From Wenjunlia tyrosinilytica (lineage in GTDB: Bacteria; Actinomycetota; Actinomycetes; Streptomycetales; Streptomycetaceae): a DNA stretch of 64,000 nucleotides. Position 1 is the first letter of the stretch; each line of letters begins with the position of its first letter. Of this stretch, positions 8,959-17,922 are shown in pieces. The notes beneath the pieces were generated by a model. It worked only from the letters and a program-made list of their open reading frames with translations. It did not search any database and had not been told where the DNA came from. The stretch lies in NCBI RefSeq assembly GCF_014646055.1, contig NZ_BMMS01000022.1, forward strand, positions 94,525 through 158,524, read 5' to 3'. The translations under genes and the position numbers were made by a program.

Positions 8959-10029
8959 GTGTCGAAGAAGCGGATGGTGGCGTTTCTGACCGCTGCGACG
9001 CTGGCCGGCGGTCTCTCGCTTGTCATGCCCCTGAGCAATGCCTCGGCCGCGAGCTGCGCTTCCGCGTGGAACGCCTCGACGGCGTACCAGGGTGGCGCGA
9101 CGGTCTCCTACGGCGGTCACAACTGGTCCGCGAAGTGGTGGACCCAGAACGAGACCCCCAGCAGCGGCTCCCAGGTCTGGGCGGACCAGGGCGCCTGCGG
9201 CGGCGGTTCGACACCGACCGACCCCGGGACGTGCAACCACCCGAACTGGGTCGCCGGAAAGTCCTATGCCACCGGTGACATCGTCAAGTACACCGACGGC
9301 AAGCTCTACCGGGCCACCCACGACAACCCGGGGTACGACCCGGTGATCAGCACGTGGTACTGGGAGCCGTACTCCTGTGGCCCCACAACGCCGTCGGACC
9401 CCAACCCGTCGGGTTTCGTGGTGAGCGAGGCGCAGTTCAACCAGATGTTCCCGAACCGCAACTCCTTCTACACCTACAGCGGTCTGAAGGCGGCCCTGAG
9501 CGCCTACCCCGCCTTCGCCAACACGGGCAGCGCCACCGTCAAGAAGCAGGAGGCCGCGGCGTTCCTGGCCAATGTCAGCCACGAGACCGGCGGGCTGGTC
9601 TACATCGTCGAGCAGAACACGGCCAACTACCCGCACTACTGCGACGCGAGCCAGTCGTACGGGTGCCCGGCCGGCCAGTCCGCGTACTACGGCCGCGGTC
9701 CCATCCAACTGAGCTGGAACTTCAACTACAAGGCGGCGGGCGACGCGCTCGGCATCGACCTGCTCCACAATCCCAACCTGGTGCAGAACGACCCGGCCGT
9801 CGCCTGGAAGACCGGCCTGTGGTACTGGAACACGCAGAGCGGCCCCGGCACCATGACCCCGCACAACGCGATGGTCAACGGGGCCGGGTTCGGTGAGACG
9901 ATCCGCAGCATCAACGGCTCGCTGGAGTGCAACGGCAGGAACCCCGCCCAGGTCCAGAGCCGGATCGACGCCTACCAGCGCTTCGTGCAGATCCTGGGCA
10001 CCACGGCCGGCGGCAATCTGAGCTGCTGA
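8959..10029 (+). CDS. Secreted GH19 chitinase with two chitin-binding modules
   Basis: Residues 1-31 are a signal peptide ending in a run of Ala/Ser (NASAAS). Two CBM5/12-like modules follow (about 32-75 and 92-135), each bounded by Cys and rich in Trp/Tyr, joined by Ser/Thr/Pro linkers. The catalytic domain (about 145-355) is glycoside hydrolase family 19: it carries the catalytic Glu in SHETGG and a second Glu in VEQNT, and the YCD and YYGRGPIQLSWN signatures. It hydrolyses chitin outside the cell. The GTG start has AGAAGGAG 7 bases upstream. Two binding modules ahead of one GH19 domain is a little unusual, as many Streptomyces GH19 enzymes carry one. Confidence 0.95.
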   Translation: MSKKRMVAFLTAATLAGGLSLVMPLSNASAASCASAWNASTAYQGGATVSYGGHNWSAKWWTQNETPSSGSQVWADQGACGGGSTPTDPGTCNHPNWVAGKSYATGDIVKYTDGKLYRATHDNPGYDPVISTWYWEPYSCGPTTPSDPNPSGFVVSEAQFNQMFPNRNSFYTYSGLKAALSAYPAFANTGSATVKKQEAAAFLANVSHETGGLVYIVEQNTANYPHYCDASQSYGCPAGQSAYYGRGPIQLSWNFNYKAAGDALGIDLLHNPNLVQNDPAVAWKTGLWYWNTQSGPGTMTPHNAMVNGAGFGETIRSINGSLECNGRNPAQVQSRIDAYQRFVQILGTTAGGNLSC

Positions 10030-10155
10030 CCGAGCCGTGACCGCCGGGGCCCTCACCGCCGGCCCATGGGCCGCCTGCCGTCCCTCCCGGCCGTCCGTAC
10101 CCGCTCCGGACGCAGGGAGGGCGGCAGTGCGGTTCTGCGTCGCCGCCGCCAGTTC

Positions 10156-11355
10156 CTACTTGGGCAGGCGCTCCAGGAGCCAGGTGCCCAGTTCCTCGGT
10201 CATCTTCGAGTGGAGCAGGTTGTCACTGGAGCAGATGAACTCGTCCAGCTCGCTGTCCTCCGGAGGCAGAGCGCTGACGTCGGCGTAGAGGTTCGCAGCG
10301 GTGTCCAGGTCGCGGATGGCGACGGCGCTGACGGTCGGGACGAAGCAGATGGAGGGATGGTCGGCCTGCGTGGCCCCGTACTTCACCAGTTCCTGGCGGG
10401 CGATCTCGAAGCTGTCCAGCGTTCCGCCGGGAGCGCCGTCGAACTCCAGCATGCCGTCGGTGCGCACCTCGATGGGGTCGGCGATGAGGACGCTCTTGAG
10501 CTTGGCGACGAGCCGGTCGTCCCCGGACGCCTGTGTGTAGAGGGTGGTGCCCTTCAACGGGTGGAGCGCCCCGGTGCACTTGAGCGCTTCCACGCCGGGC
10601 GGCACGCCGTTGCCGACGCCGTGCCCGGCTCCGTTGGCCAGACCGATCTTGCGCAGCTTGCGCGGCCAGCCCCCGACCTCCCGCAGGGCGTCCAGGAATT
10701 CGCCGCGCATGGGGTCCTCGCGCACCTGTGCGTCGTACTCGTCGATGTGGTGGACCAGGAGCTGGCGTGCCGCGTCGCTGTTGATCTGCTTGGACATGGC
10801 GTCGGTGAGCGGGCGCAGGAAGTGCGCCAGCGCCTGGAGGCCGATCGGGATCCACGCGCCCCGGTGGGGGCTGTCGTAGGAGAAGTAGACCTCCGTGCGG
10901 TGCTCGATGTCCTCGTGCTCCATCTTCGCCAGCGCGTAGCGGGTGACGAGTCCGCCCATGCTGAAGCCGCCGACCGCCAGCCCGGCCCGGCGCCCGGGAG
11001 CGTTGGCCGCCTTGTCGATGCACTCGGTGGCGGTCTCGGCGTTTGCGAGGATCGACGCGGAGCGCTCGGTGTATCCGAGCAGGATCAGGTCGTTGCCCCG
11101 CTCGCGCATACGGCTGATGAAGGGGAAGTCGCCGCGCTCCATCCCGTGCCAGAGCATGTCCATGTCGCTGCGGCCGGAGTTGAAGCCGTCGGAGAAGATC
11201 ACGGGATTGACGACCTCGGAGTGCCCGGCGCCGTAGTACACCCATGCCTCGCCGCCCCGCAGGGGCCAGATGTCGTCCGGTTGCGGCGCCGGGGGCGGTG
11301 CCGGGACCGCGGTGGGCGTCAGCATGTTCCACGGCTGCACGGTCGGCTCGCTCAT
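10156..11355 (-). CDS. Alpha/beta hydrolase (lipase/acyltransferase-like)
   Basis: A serine hydrolase of about 400 residues. The nucleophile elbow is GFSMGG (about residue 135), with upstream FSDGFNSG typical of lipase and PGAP1-like hydrolases. There is no signal peptide, so the protein is probably cytosolic. ATG at 11355 has the strong upstream site AAAGGGGAT. It is convergent with the chitinase and divergent from the DUF2127 gene. The substrate is not evident; an ester or lipid is likely from the family. Confidence 0.75.
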   Translation of the reverse strand: MSEPTVQPWNMLTPTAVPAPPPAPQPDDIWPLRGGEAWVYYGAGHSEVVNPVIFSDGFNSGRSDMDMLWHGMERGDFPFISRMRERGNDLILLGYTERSASILANAETATECIDKAANAPGRRAGLAVGGFSMGGLVTRYALAKMEHEDIEHRTEVYFSYDSPHRGAWIPIGLQALAHFLRPLTDAMSKQINSDAARQLLVHHIDEYDAQVREDPMRGEFLDALREVGGWPRKLRKIGLANGAGHGVGNGVPPGVEALKCTGALHPLKGTTLYTQASGDDRLVAKLKSVLIADPIEVRTDGMLEFDGAPGGTLDSFEIARQELVKYGATQADHPSICFVPTVSAVAIRDLDTAANLYADVSALPPEDSELDEFICSSDNLLHSKMTEELGTWLLERLPK

Positions 11356-11380
11356 GAGCCATCCCCTTTCAGTCTACTCA

Positions 11381-11510
11381 ACGGAGAGTGTCCGCACATC
11401 ACGGAGAGTGATGTCGACTGAGGGGAGTGTCGCGTACGGCCGGGGCCGGACACTCCCGCCGCACGGGAGCGGATTCCACCCGGTATCGGGTGATGTTCCT
11501 CCGGTATCGG
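11381..11510. promoter_or_regulatory. Two pairs of helically phased direct repeats between divergent genes
   Basis: ACGGAGAGTG occurs at 11381-11390 and 11401-11410, 20 bp apart. CCGGTATCGG, itself nearly palindromic, occurs at 11480-11489 and 11501-11510, 21 bp apart. Spacing near two helical turns is what dimeric regulators bind. The first pair sits next to the hydrolase start, the second nearer the DUF2127 gene. No regulator can be named. Confidence 0.4.
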
Positions 11511-11643
11511 CCGCCGAGGCCGACCTTCACAGTTTCATGATTGTGTGACGGTTCGCCCCTCGTCGGTAACAGCGTGGCCTGTGCGTCCTTCCGGGTGCCT
11601 ATGATCCACAGCGATCTACGAAGGACACGGAAACGGGGCAGCG

Positions 11644-12414
11644 GTGGGTATCGCGATCGACTGGGACAGGCGCACCTGCGCTCGCCGGGGGCACATCACC
11701 TATGAGCCCTCGGAACCGCTCCTGCGTGAAAGGCTCCATGCCGCGACCGCCATGGGTGTGGCCTGGCGCTGCCTGCGCTGCGGAGACTTCGCGCTCGGCA
11801 CACCCCATGGGTCCGGGCCCGCCTCCGACGCCCCGCTCGTGCCCCGGGGCAGGGCGCTGCGCGACTTGATCATCCTGCGCTTCATCGCGGTGGAACGCGC
11901 CCTGCGCGGAGTGTTCGTCCTGCTGGTCGCCTTCGCCGTCTGGCGGTTCAGCAACAGCCGTGGCTCCGTGCACCGGTTCTTCGAGGAGAATCTGACCGTC
12001 TTCCGGCCGGTCGCCCAGCACTTCCACTACGACCTCGACCACTCACCCGTGGTCGACTCGATCCGCAGGGTCTTCGAGTACCAGCGCTCCACCCTGCTGA
12101 TCGTGGCGGTCGCGCTGTTCGTCTACGCGGCCATCGAGCTCATCGAGGGCGTGGGGCTGTGGATGGCCAAGCGGTGGGCCGAGTACCTGGCCGTCGTGGC
12201 GACGGCGGCGTTTCTGCCGCTGGAGGTGTACGAGGTGGTGGAGAAGGCCAGTTGGTTCAAGGCCGCCACTTTGGTGCTCAACATCCTCGCCGTGCTGTAC
12301 ATCCTGCTGTCCAAGCGGCTGTTCGGACTGCGGGGCGGCCGCGAGGCCTTCGACGCCGAGCGGCACAGCGCGTCGCTCCTGGAAGTCGAAGTGGCGGCCG
12401 GAGCGACTGTCTGA
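11644..12414 (+). CDS. DUF2127 family membrane protein
   Basis: A predicted membrane protein of 256 residues. A short N-terminal region (about 1-70) holds three Cys in an RTCxRRG / CLRCG pattern that might bind a metal. Then come a hydrophobic segment near residue 90 and three more in the C-terminal half, matching DUF2127 proteins with their conserved AIELIEGVGLWMAKRWAEYL stretch. The GTG start at 11644 is the first in frame. Function of the family is unknown. The gene stands alone, followed by a hairpin at 12420. Confidence 0.82.
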   Translation: MGIAIDWDRRTCARRGHITYEPSEPLLRERLHAATAMGVAWRCLRCGDFALGTPHGSGPASDAPLVPRGRALRDLIILRFIAVERALRGVFVLLVAFAVWRFSNSRGSVHRFFEENLTVFRPVAQHFHYDLDHSPVVDSIRRVFEYQRSTLLIVAVALFVYAAIELIEGVGLWMAKRWAEYLAVVATAAFLPLEVYEVVEKASWFKAATLVLNILAVLYILLSKRLFGLRGGREAFDAERHSASLLEVEVAAGATV

Positions 12415-12761
12415 GCCGTGCGCACCGGCGTGCGCCGGTGTGCGCGCGGCGACCGCTGCGCGCGGAGGCCGAATCCCGTTGCAGGCCGGAGGCCGAAGGA
12501 GCCTCGTTGCCCGCGCTCGCCTGTGTCCGCGTCCGCGGCCGGTGCCGACTCGTCGCGCTGACCTGCGCGCATTCGGGTGGGAGACGGCCGGATCCAGGGG
12601 CTGCCCGCCTCGACCGAGGCGGACGGTGAACAGCGTTTCCGGCCACCTGCGCCTGCCTCACGAGACAGACTTGAGATCGAATGGAGGGTGACGGACCACC
12701 CTGATCCGGTAGCTCATTCGCTCGGCGGATTGCGCGAGAACGGTAGCGAAAGGGGTCCGGT
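12415..12761. promoter_or_regulatory. Intergenic region: hairpin at 12420-12443, then cluster-edge promoter region
   Basis: A 10-bp stem with one G-T pair (GCGCACCGGC 12420-12429, GCCGGTGTGC 12434-12443, loop GTGC) directly follows the DUF2127 stop and is a probable terminator. The remaining 318 bases contain no convincing gene. The promoter of the next regulator must lie here, but I see no clear -35/-10 pair. A ribosome site (GAAAGGGG) precedes the GTG at 12762. Confidence 0.5.
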
Positions 12762-13271
12762 GTGGAGGTCAAGGTGTTGCGGTGGCCGTCCGAGGCCGAG
12801 CAACGGGCGGCCTGCAGGGCGCGAGGAGTGCCCTGTCTGATGGTCCTCGAAGGGCGGGAGGTGTCGGCGCCGACCGGCCTCAATGTCCTCGAGGACTGGG
12901 TGCGGCCGCCCATAACCAGAGAGGATTTCTGGGCACGACGGGCGACACTCCAGGCCCGTGCGCAGGCCGGGGCGATACCCAGCATCGACGGTGAGGGCGT
13001 GCTCCGGTTCGGCGGCCGCAGGCTCTCCCTCTCCCCGGCGGAGGCGGAGCTGATGCGGGTGCTCGTCGAGTCGTTCCAGGAGGTCGTGCCGAGGGAGACA
13101 CTCATCCAGCAGGTCTGGCCGGACGACGGCCAGCCGCGCCGCAACGCGTTGGACCTGCGCATCCTGCGGCTGCGGCGCAGGCTCAGCTGCCTTCAGCTGT
13201 CCATCCGCACCGCCTGGGGGCGCGGCTATCTGCTCGACCTCCGCGATCCCCGCGAAGAACTCGTCGGCTGA
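12762..13271 (+). CDS. Winged-helix transcriptional regulator (OmpR/PhoB-type DNA-binding domain)
   Basis: A regulator of 169 residues. The C-terminal half (about 80-165) is an OmpR/PhoB-like winged helix (LSPAEAELMRVL, VPRETLIQQVW, RLRRRL, WGRGYLL). The N-terminal 75 residues show no phospho-acceptor Asp pattern, so this is not a normal response regulator; it resembles small actinobacterial regulators often found in peptide antibiotic clusters. The GTG at 12762 has GAAAGGGG just upstream. It sits at the left edge of the NRPS cluster, convergent with the last gene of the minus operon, and is a candidate cluster-specific regulator. Its C-terminal domain is of the same fold as SARP DNA-binding domains. 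Confidence 0.8.
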   Translation: MEVKVLRWPSEAEQRAACRARGVPCLMVLEGREVSAPTGLNVLEDWVRPPITREDFWARRATLQARAQAGAIPSIDGEGVLRFGGRRLSLSPAEAELMRVLVESFQEVVPRETLIQQVWPDDGQPRRNALDLRILRLRRRLSCLQLSIRTAWGRGYLLDLRDPREELVG

Positions 13272-13303
13272 CCCGCTGACCCGCTGATTCGCTGCCTCGT
13301 CGC

Positions 13304-14821
13304 TCAGGTCCCCGACGCCAGTTCCGTGAGCCGCCGCTCCACCAGATCGGCCAGCTCCCGTGCCCGCTGCTGCGGGACATCGGCCGGGCGGTATGCCAGC
13401 GAACCGCGCACCCCCGCATCCTCAGTGGTCAGCTCGAGGCTCAGCGACGACTTGGCGTGTCCGAAGTCCAGGTCGGCCACCCCCGTGCAGCCGGGCGGCA
13501 GCGCCTGGCCGTCGTCCTCGTCCAGGGTCAGCCGCACCCTGATGTCCTGGTCCTGCACCCCCGCCCGCCCGGTCAGCGCCCCGAACACGGTCTCGAAGGG
13601 GGCGTCCCCGTCACCCAGCGCCTCCACGAGGCGGTCCCGCGTCACGGCCACCAGCTCCGCGGACGAGCGGCCCGCGGCCGCCGGGACCGGCACGACCAGC
13701 GTATTGGCGAGATTTCCCAGGACCCCTGCCAGCTCCGGGCGATGACGGCCCGAGGTGCAGCAGCCCACGGCCACCTCGTCCCGGTCGTGGAAGCGCGCCA
13801 CCACCGAACCCCAGGCCGCCAGGACCACCGCGAACAAGGTGGTGCCCGCGGCACGGGCGACCCGCGCCAGCCCCGGACCGACCTGCTCGCCGATCCGCAG
13901 GACGATCCGCTCCCCGGCGCGGTCCCCGTGGTCGGGCATCGCCAGCACCGTCTCGGCCCGGAGCACGCGGGCCCGGCGGCGCGCCTGCTCGGCGATCAGC
14001 CCCGAACGGGCGCTCTCGCGCTGCCACTCGGCGACATCACGCAGGCGCAACTGCTCCGGTCCGCCGTCCTGCCTGTCCTCGGGCCCCACGGCGCCCGGCT
14101 CCTCGGCAGCGCCGCCCCCCAGCTCGGAGCACAGCTCCGGCAGGAGAACGGTGCGCAGGCCGTAGCGGTCGCACGCGATGTCGTGCGCCACCACCGACAG
14201 CAGCACGGCGGACGGCCGCGCGTCGATCACCCGGCAGCGCACCGGCGGCCGGTCCAGGCAGAACCGCTCCCGGCCGTCGGCCAGCGCCGACTCCACGGCC
14301 CGGCGCAGCGCCCCGTCCTCGTCGGCGGCCTCCAACGAGAGGTGCCGCACCGGCAGTTCGCCCGCGTCCAGCACCCGCACCCGCACGGAGCCGCCGGCCG
14401 AGGCGTCGGCGAGGTAAGCGCTGCGCAGGACCTCGTGCCGCTCGGCGGCGCGGGAGACGGCGGCCGCCAGCGCCCGCGGATCGGTCCTCGGCCCGAACCG
14501 GAAGACGATCCCGGCGTGGTAGAAGTCCCCGTCGTCGCCGCCGGCGTGCAGCCGCCACAGCGCTTCCTGTTTGACGGTGACGGCGTCCGGATCGCCTGCC
14601 GCCCGCTCCGGACCGCTGTCCAGATAGTGCAGCAGTCCGCGCTCGGCCAACTGCGCGGCCAGCAGCGCCCGTTTGGCCGGGGACAGCGCCCGCATCCTCG
14701 CCCGCAGGTCCGCGCCCACATCCGGCGCGGCGTCCGGGACAGCGGCGGGGGCGCCCGTTGCCGCTCCCACGGCCGTTCCCGCGCTCGTTCCCGTTTCCGC
14801 GCCCGCTCCGGTGACCGTCAA
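13304..14821 (-). CDS. Free-standing NRPS condensation domain, catalytic motif altered
   Basis: After a low-complexity Ala/Gly/Thr leader and a short helix-rich segment like those before C domains (SPAKRALLAAQLAERGLL), residues 80-500 form one condensation domain with nothing else attached. The HHxxxDG active site reads HDIACDR: the second, catalytic His is Asp and the final Gly is Arg. It probably does not condense by the usual mechanism and may be structural or do other chemistry. It is the last gene of the minus operon, 5 bases after the C-A-T gene. The frame starts with TTG at 14821 preceded by a G-rich stretch; a GTG or ATG further in is possible. Confidence 0.82.
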   Translation of the reverse strand: MTVTGAGAETGTSAGTAVGAATGAPAAVPDAAPDVGADLRARMRALSPAKRALLAAQLAERGLLHYLDSGPERAAGDPDAVTVKQEALWRLHAGGDDGDFYHAGIVFRFGPRTDPRALAAAVSRAAERHEVLRSAYLADASAGGSVRVRVLDAGELPVRHLSLEAADEDGALRRAVESALADGRERFCLDRPPVRCRVIDARPSAVLLSVVAHDIACDRYGLRTVLLPELCSELGGGAAEEPGAVGPEDRQDGGPEQLRLRDVAEWQRESARSGLIAEQARRRARVLRAETVLAMPDHGDRAGERIVLRIGEQVGPGLARVARAAGTTLFAVVLAAWGSVVARFHDRDEVAVGCCTSGRHRPELAGVLGNLANTLVVPVPAAAGRSSAELVAVTRDRLVEALGDGDAPFETVFGALTGRAGVQDQDIRVRLTLDEDDGQALPPGCTGVADLDFGHAKSSLSLELTTEDAGVRGSLAYRPADVPQQRARELADLVERRLTELASGT

Positions 14822-14826
14822 CGCCG

Positions 14827-17800
14827 TCAGCCCCCGACCTCGTCGTCCGGCAGCGCGGCCACCTCGGCGAGCAGGGCCTGCGCGGTGGCCCCGGCGTCAC
14901 GGTGCCGGTCGATCGCTGCGGCGAGGTCGGCGATCGCGCTCGACTCCAGCCAGGCCCGCAGCGGCAACCGCACCCCGAACCGCCGCCTGACCGCGGCGAT
15001 CACCCGAGTGGCCAGCAGGGAGTTGCCGCCCACGCTGAAGAAGTCGTCCAGGACACCCGGATTGGGCAGACCCAGCACCTCCTGCCAGATCGCGGCCACC
15101 GCCCGCTCGGTCTCCGTGCGGGGCGGCACCGCGTGGCTGAGCTGTTCGCTGATGCTGCTCTCCGGCCGGGGAAGCGCCTTGCGCTCGATCTTGCCCGTGG
15201 GCCCGAGAGGGAAGGCGTCCAGCAGGGAGACCGAGGTCGGCACCATGTAACTGGGCACCCTGGTCGCCAGGAAGGCTCTCAGCTCGGCCGCGTCGAGACT
15301 GTCGTCGGAGGGCACGACATAGGCGGCCAGGCTCCGTTCGCTGCCCTCGCCCCACGGCACCACCAGGCACTCGCGGACCTTGGGGTGCTCGGTGATCTCG
15401 GCCTCGACCTCCAGCAGTTCGATCCTGATGCCCCGGATCTTCACCTGGTGGTCGCTGCGTCCGAGGAAGTGCAGATGACCGTCGGGCAGCAGCAGCGCCA
15501 CGTCCCCGGTGCGGTACAGCCTGCGCCCGCCGCCCCCGAAGGGGTCGGGGATGAAGCGGTCGGCGGTCAGACCCGGCCGTCCCAGGTACCCCCGGGTGAC
15601 GCTGTCGCCGCCGATGTAGACCTCGCCGCGGGCGCCGTACGGCACCGGTTCGAGATTGCGGTCCAGTACATGGGTCGCCGTGTTGTTGATGGGCCGCCCG
15701 GAGCGGATGAACGGCAGGTCGGCGCCGCGCGGGACCACGTAGTAGGTGGAGTCGATGGACACCTCGGTGACGCCGTACAGATTGATCAGCTCGGCGTCCA
15801 GCAGCTCGTGGAAGCGGTCGGCCAGCGTGGTCGGAATGGGCTCGCCGCTGGCGAAGACGTACCGCAGGAGATGGCACTCGCCCGCGTCCTCGGCCGTCAG
15901 GAACGTCTGGAGCATCGCCGGGACGAAGTGCAGCGTCGTCACCCGCTCGGTGCGGATCAGCTCGGTGAAGCGGTTGAGGTCCAGATGCAGCCGCGGCGGG
16001 GCCAGGATCGCACGAGCCCCGACGAACAGCGGCCAGAACAGCTCCCACACCGCCGCGTCGAAGCTGTACGCCGTCCACTGCAGGGCCGCGTCCTCGGGCC
16101 CCAGCGGGTACAGATGGCTGATCCACCAGACGAAGTTGACCGCGCCACCGTGCTCGATCAGCACCCCCTTGGGGCGGCCGGTCGACCCCGAGGTGTACAT
16201 CACATAGGCGAGATCGCCCGGACGGACCCCGGTCTCGGGCCGGGTGTCGGGGCAGTGCGCCCACAGGGCCGGCTCGTCCAGCGCGACCACACCGCGCACC
16301 GAGGGCAGCTTGCCGATCAGGTGGCTCTCGACCAGCACCACCGGGCAGTCCAGGTCCTCGGCCAGGTAGTGGAGCCGGTCCGGGGGGAAGGACGGGTCCA
16401 ACGGGGCGTAGGCGCCACCCGCCTTGAGGATCGCCAGGATGGCGATGTTCAGGGCGAAGCCCGGTTCCGCGCACAGGCCGACGATCGTGCCGGGGACGAC
16501 GCCCAGGTCCACCAGGTGGTTGGCCAGCCGGTTGGCGCGCCGCTCCATCTCGCCGTAGTCCAGGCTCTGCCCGTCGAAGACGAGGGCGGTGCGGTCCGGG
16601 GTGCGGTCCACCTGCTCCTCGACCAGTTGGTGCAGGCAGCGGTCGCTGGGATAGGCGACCGCGGTGGCGTTGTGCTCGGACGGTGCGGCCAGACCCCGCG
16701 CGCCCACCAGCGGCAGCGTGTCAATGGGCTTATCGGGAGTGGCCGCGGCCCCGGTGAGCACGGCCGCGGTGCAGCGCACCAGCCGCTCCACATGGTCGGC
16801 GTCGGTCACCGCCGGGTCGAAGCCCGCGACCAGCGCCAGGGTGTCACCGGAGTCCTCCACGCCGAGATGCAGCGGAGCGGTGCTGCTCGACGTCGGGGGC
16901 AGGACGGCGTCGTCACGGGCGTCGACCACGCTGTCGTAGAGCGCGACGCTGCGCTCGGCGCCGGTCAGGTCGTTGAGCGCGGCGCCCGGCAGATGGCCGA
17001 GCTCCCTGGCCTTCTCCATCCACTCGGAGCGGTCCGTCAGCCACGCGGCGGTGGAGGTGCCGTCGAGGAGGAACGGCGCCGGCAGGACTCGCTCGAAGGG
17101 GCCCAGGGCGTTCTTCAGACCGGGTGGGCGGGTGTCGACGAGGAGTCCGACCACGGCGAGCGGTTCATTGCGGAACCGTGCCACGACCGAAGCCCAGGAG
17201 GCGGCGGTCAGCCGCAGCACGCACGAGCGTGTCGCCCAGGCCAGCTCACGCACCGCGGCCGTCTCCTGGGACGACAGCTCGACGCGCACGGTAGTGGAGC
17301 GGTCGGAACGCTCGTCGTCGGCGGCGAACAGCGGGGCCGGACCGCTGACTTCGGCGAGGGCGGCCTTCCAGAACGCCACTTCCTCCGGAGAAGCGCCGTC
17401 CTGGTGCTCCGGCAGGCCGCTCAGGTACGCGTCGAGGCACGGGCGCTCCAGCACCCGGCCTCCCTCGGCCACCGCGGCGAGGTCGCCGAGCAGGAGGTGG
17501 GCGGCCAGGTCGTCGAGCAGGAGCGGATGGTAGGTGAGCACGGCCTCGGCCGAGTCGGGCAGCCACAGCAGGCGCAGCAGCGGGCCGTCGAGTTCGGCGG
17601 GGAAGCCTTCCCGAAGGTCCCTCTCGGCGGCACCGGGGCCGTCCGACGTCGTGAACGGGGGCTCGGTGGCACCCGGTACCTGCGTCGGGCGCTCACCGTC
17701 CCAGGTGAGTCGAGCCGCGAGGACGGGCCTGGCGGCCAGCAGGCGGTGCCAGGCGGTGCGCACCTCGGCCTGCCCGCTCCCCGCGGGAAGCCCGATCCTG

Positions 17801-17922
17801 GCCTGGCGGGCGAGTCCGTGGGAGGTGCCGTCGAGTGCGGCGGAGACCAGTACGTCCTGCTGGGCGGCGGACAGGGGGAGGGCGGTGGGCGCCGGGCCCG
17901 CCGCGTCGGGGTTCACTGCCAT
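14827..17922 (-). CDS. NRPS module C-A-T, serine-like adenylation code
   Basis: A protein of 1031 residues. An N-terminal C domain (about 10-420) has the motif YHPLLLDD where HHxxxDG is expected, so the second His is Pro. The A domain (about 430-925) is intact: YTSGSTGRPKG, YGVTE, YRTGD, GKIERKAL. Its binding-pocket residues read by eye are D-A-W-H-F-S-L-I-D, close to published serine signatures such as EntF. The T domain (about 930-1030) has VGGNSLL. The ATG at 17922 has GGAGG 6 bases upstream and overlaps the end of the preceding gene. No epimerase or thioesterase is attached. It likely loads Ser or a close relative and hands it to a partner protein. Confidence 0.9.
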   Translation of the reverse strand: MAVNPDAAGPAPTALPLSAAQQDVLVSAALDGTSHGLARQARIGLPAGSGQAEVRTAWHRLLAARPVLAARLTWDGERPTQVPGATEPPFTTSDGPGAAERDLREGFPAELDGPLLRLLWLPDSAEAVLTYHPLLLDDLAAHLLLGDLAAVAEGGRVLERPCLDAYLSGLPEHQDGASPEEVAFWKAALAEVSGPAPLFAADDERSDRSTTVRVELSSQETAAVRELAWATRSCVLRLTAASWASVVARFRNEPLAVVGLLVDTRPPGLKNALGPFERVLPAPFLLDGTSTAAWLTDRSEWMEKARELGHLPGAALNDLTGAERSVALYDSVVDARDDAVLPPTSSSTAPLHLGVEDSGDTLALVAGFDPAVTDADHVERLVRCTAAVLTGAAATPDKPIDTLPLVGARGLAAPSEHNATAVAYPSDRCLHQLVEEQVDRTPDRTALVFDGQSLDYGEMERRANRLANHLVDLGVVPGTIVGLCAEPGFALNIAILAILKAGGAYAPLDPSFPPDRLHYLAEDLDCPVVLVESHLIGKLPSVRGVVALDEPALWAHCPDTRPETGVRPGDLAYVMYTSGSTGRPKGVLIEHGGAVNFVWWISHLYPLGPEDAALQWTAYSFDAAVWELFWPLFVGARAILAPPRLHLDLNRFTELIRTERVTTLHFVPAMLQTFLTAEDAGECHLLRYVFASGEPIPTTLADRFHELLDAELINLYGVTEVSIDSTYYVVPRGADLPFIRSGRPINNTATHVLDRNLEPVPYGARGEVYIGGDSVTRGYLGRPGLTADRFIPDPFGGGGRRLYRTGDVALLLPDGHLHFLGRSDHQVKIRGIRIELLEVEAEITEHPKVRECLVVPWGEGSERSLAAYVVPSDDSLDAAELRAFLATRVPSYMVPTSVSLLDAFPLGPTGKIERKALPRPESSISEQLSHAVPPRTETERAVAAIWQEVLGLPNPGVLDDFFSVGGNSLLATRVIAAVRRRFGVRLPLRAWLESSAIADLAAAIDRHRDAGATAQALLAEVAALPDDEVGG

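Noticed and set aside
10066..11421. Long plus-strand open frame opposite the alpha/beta hydrolase
   Set aside because: It is the complement shadow of a gene with clear motifs (GFSMGG) and a ribosome site; the plus-strand translation has no recognisable domain.
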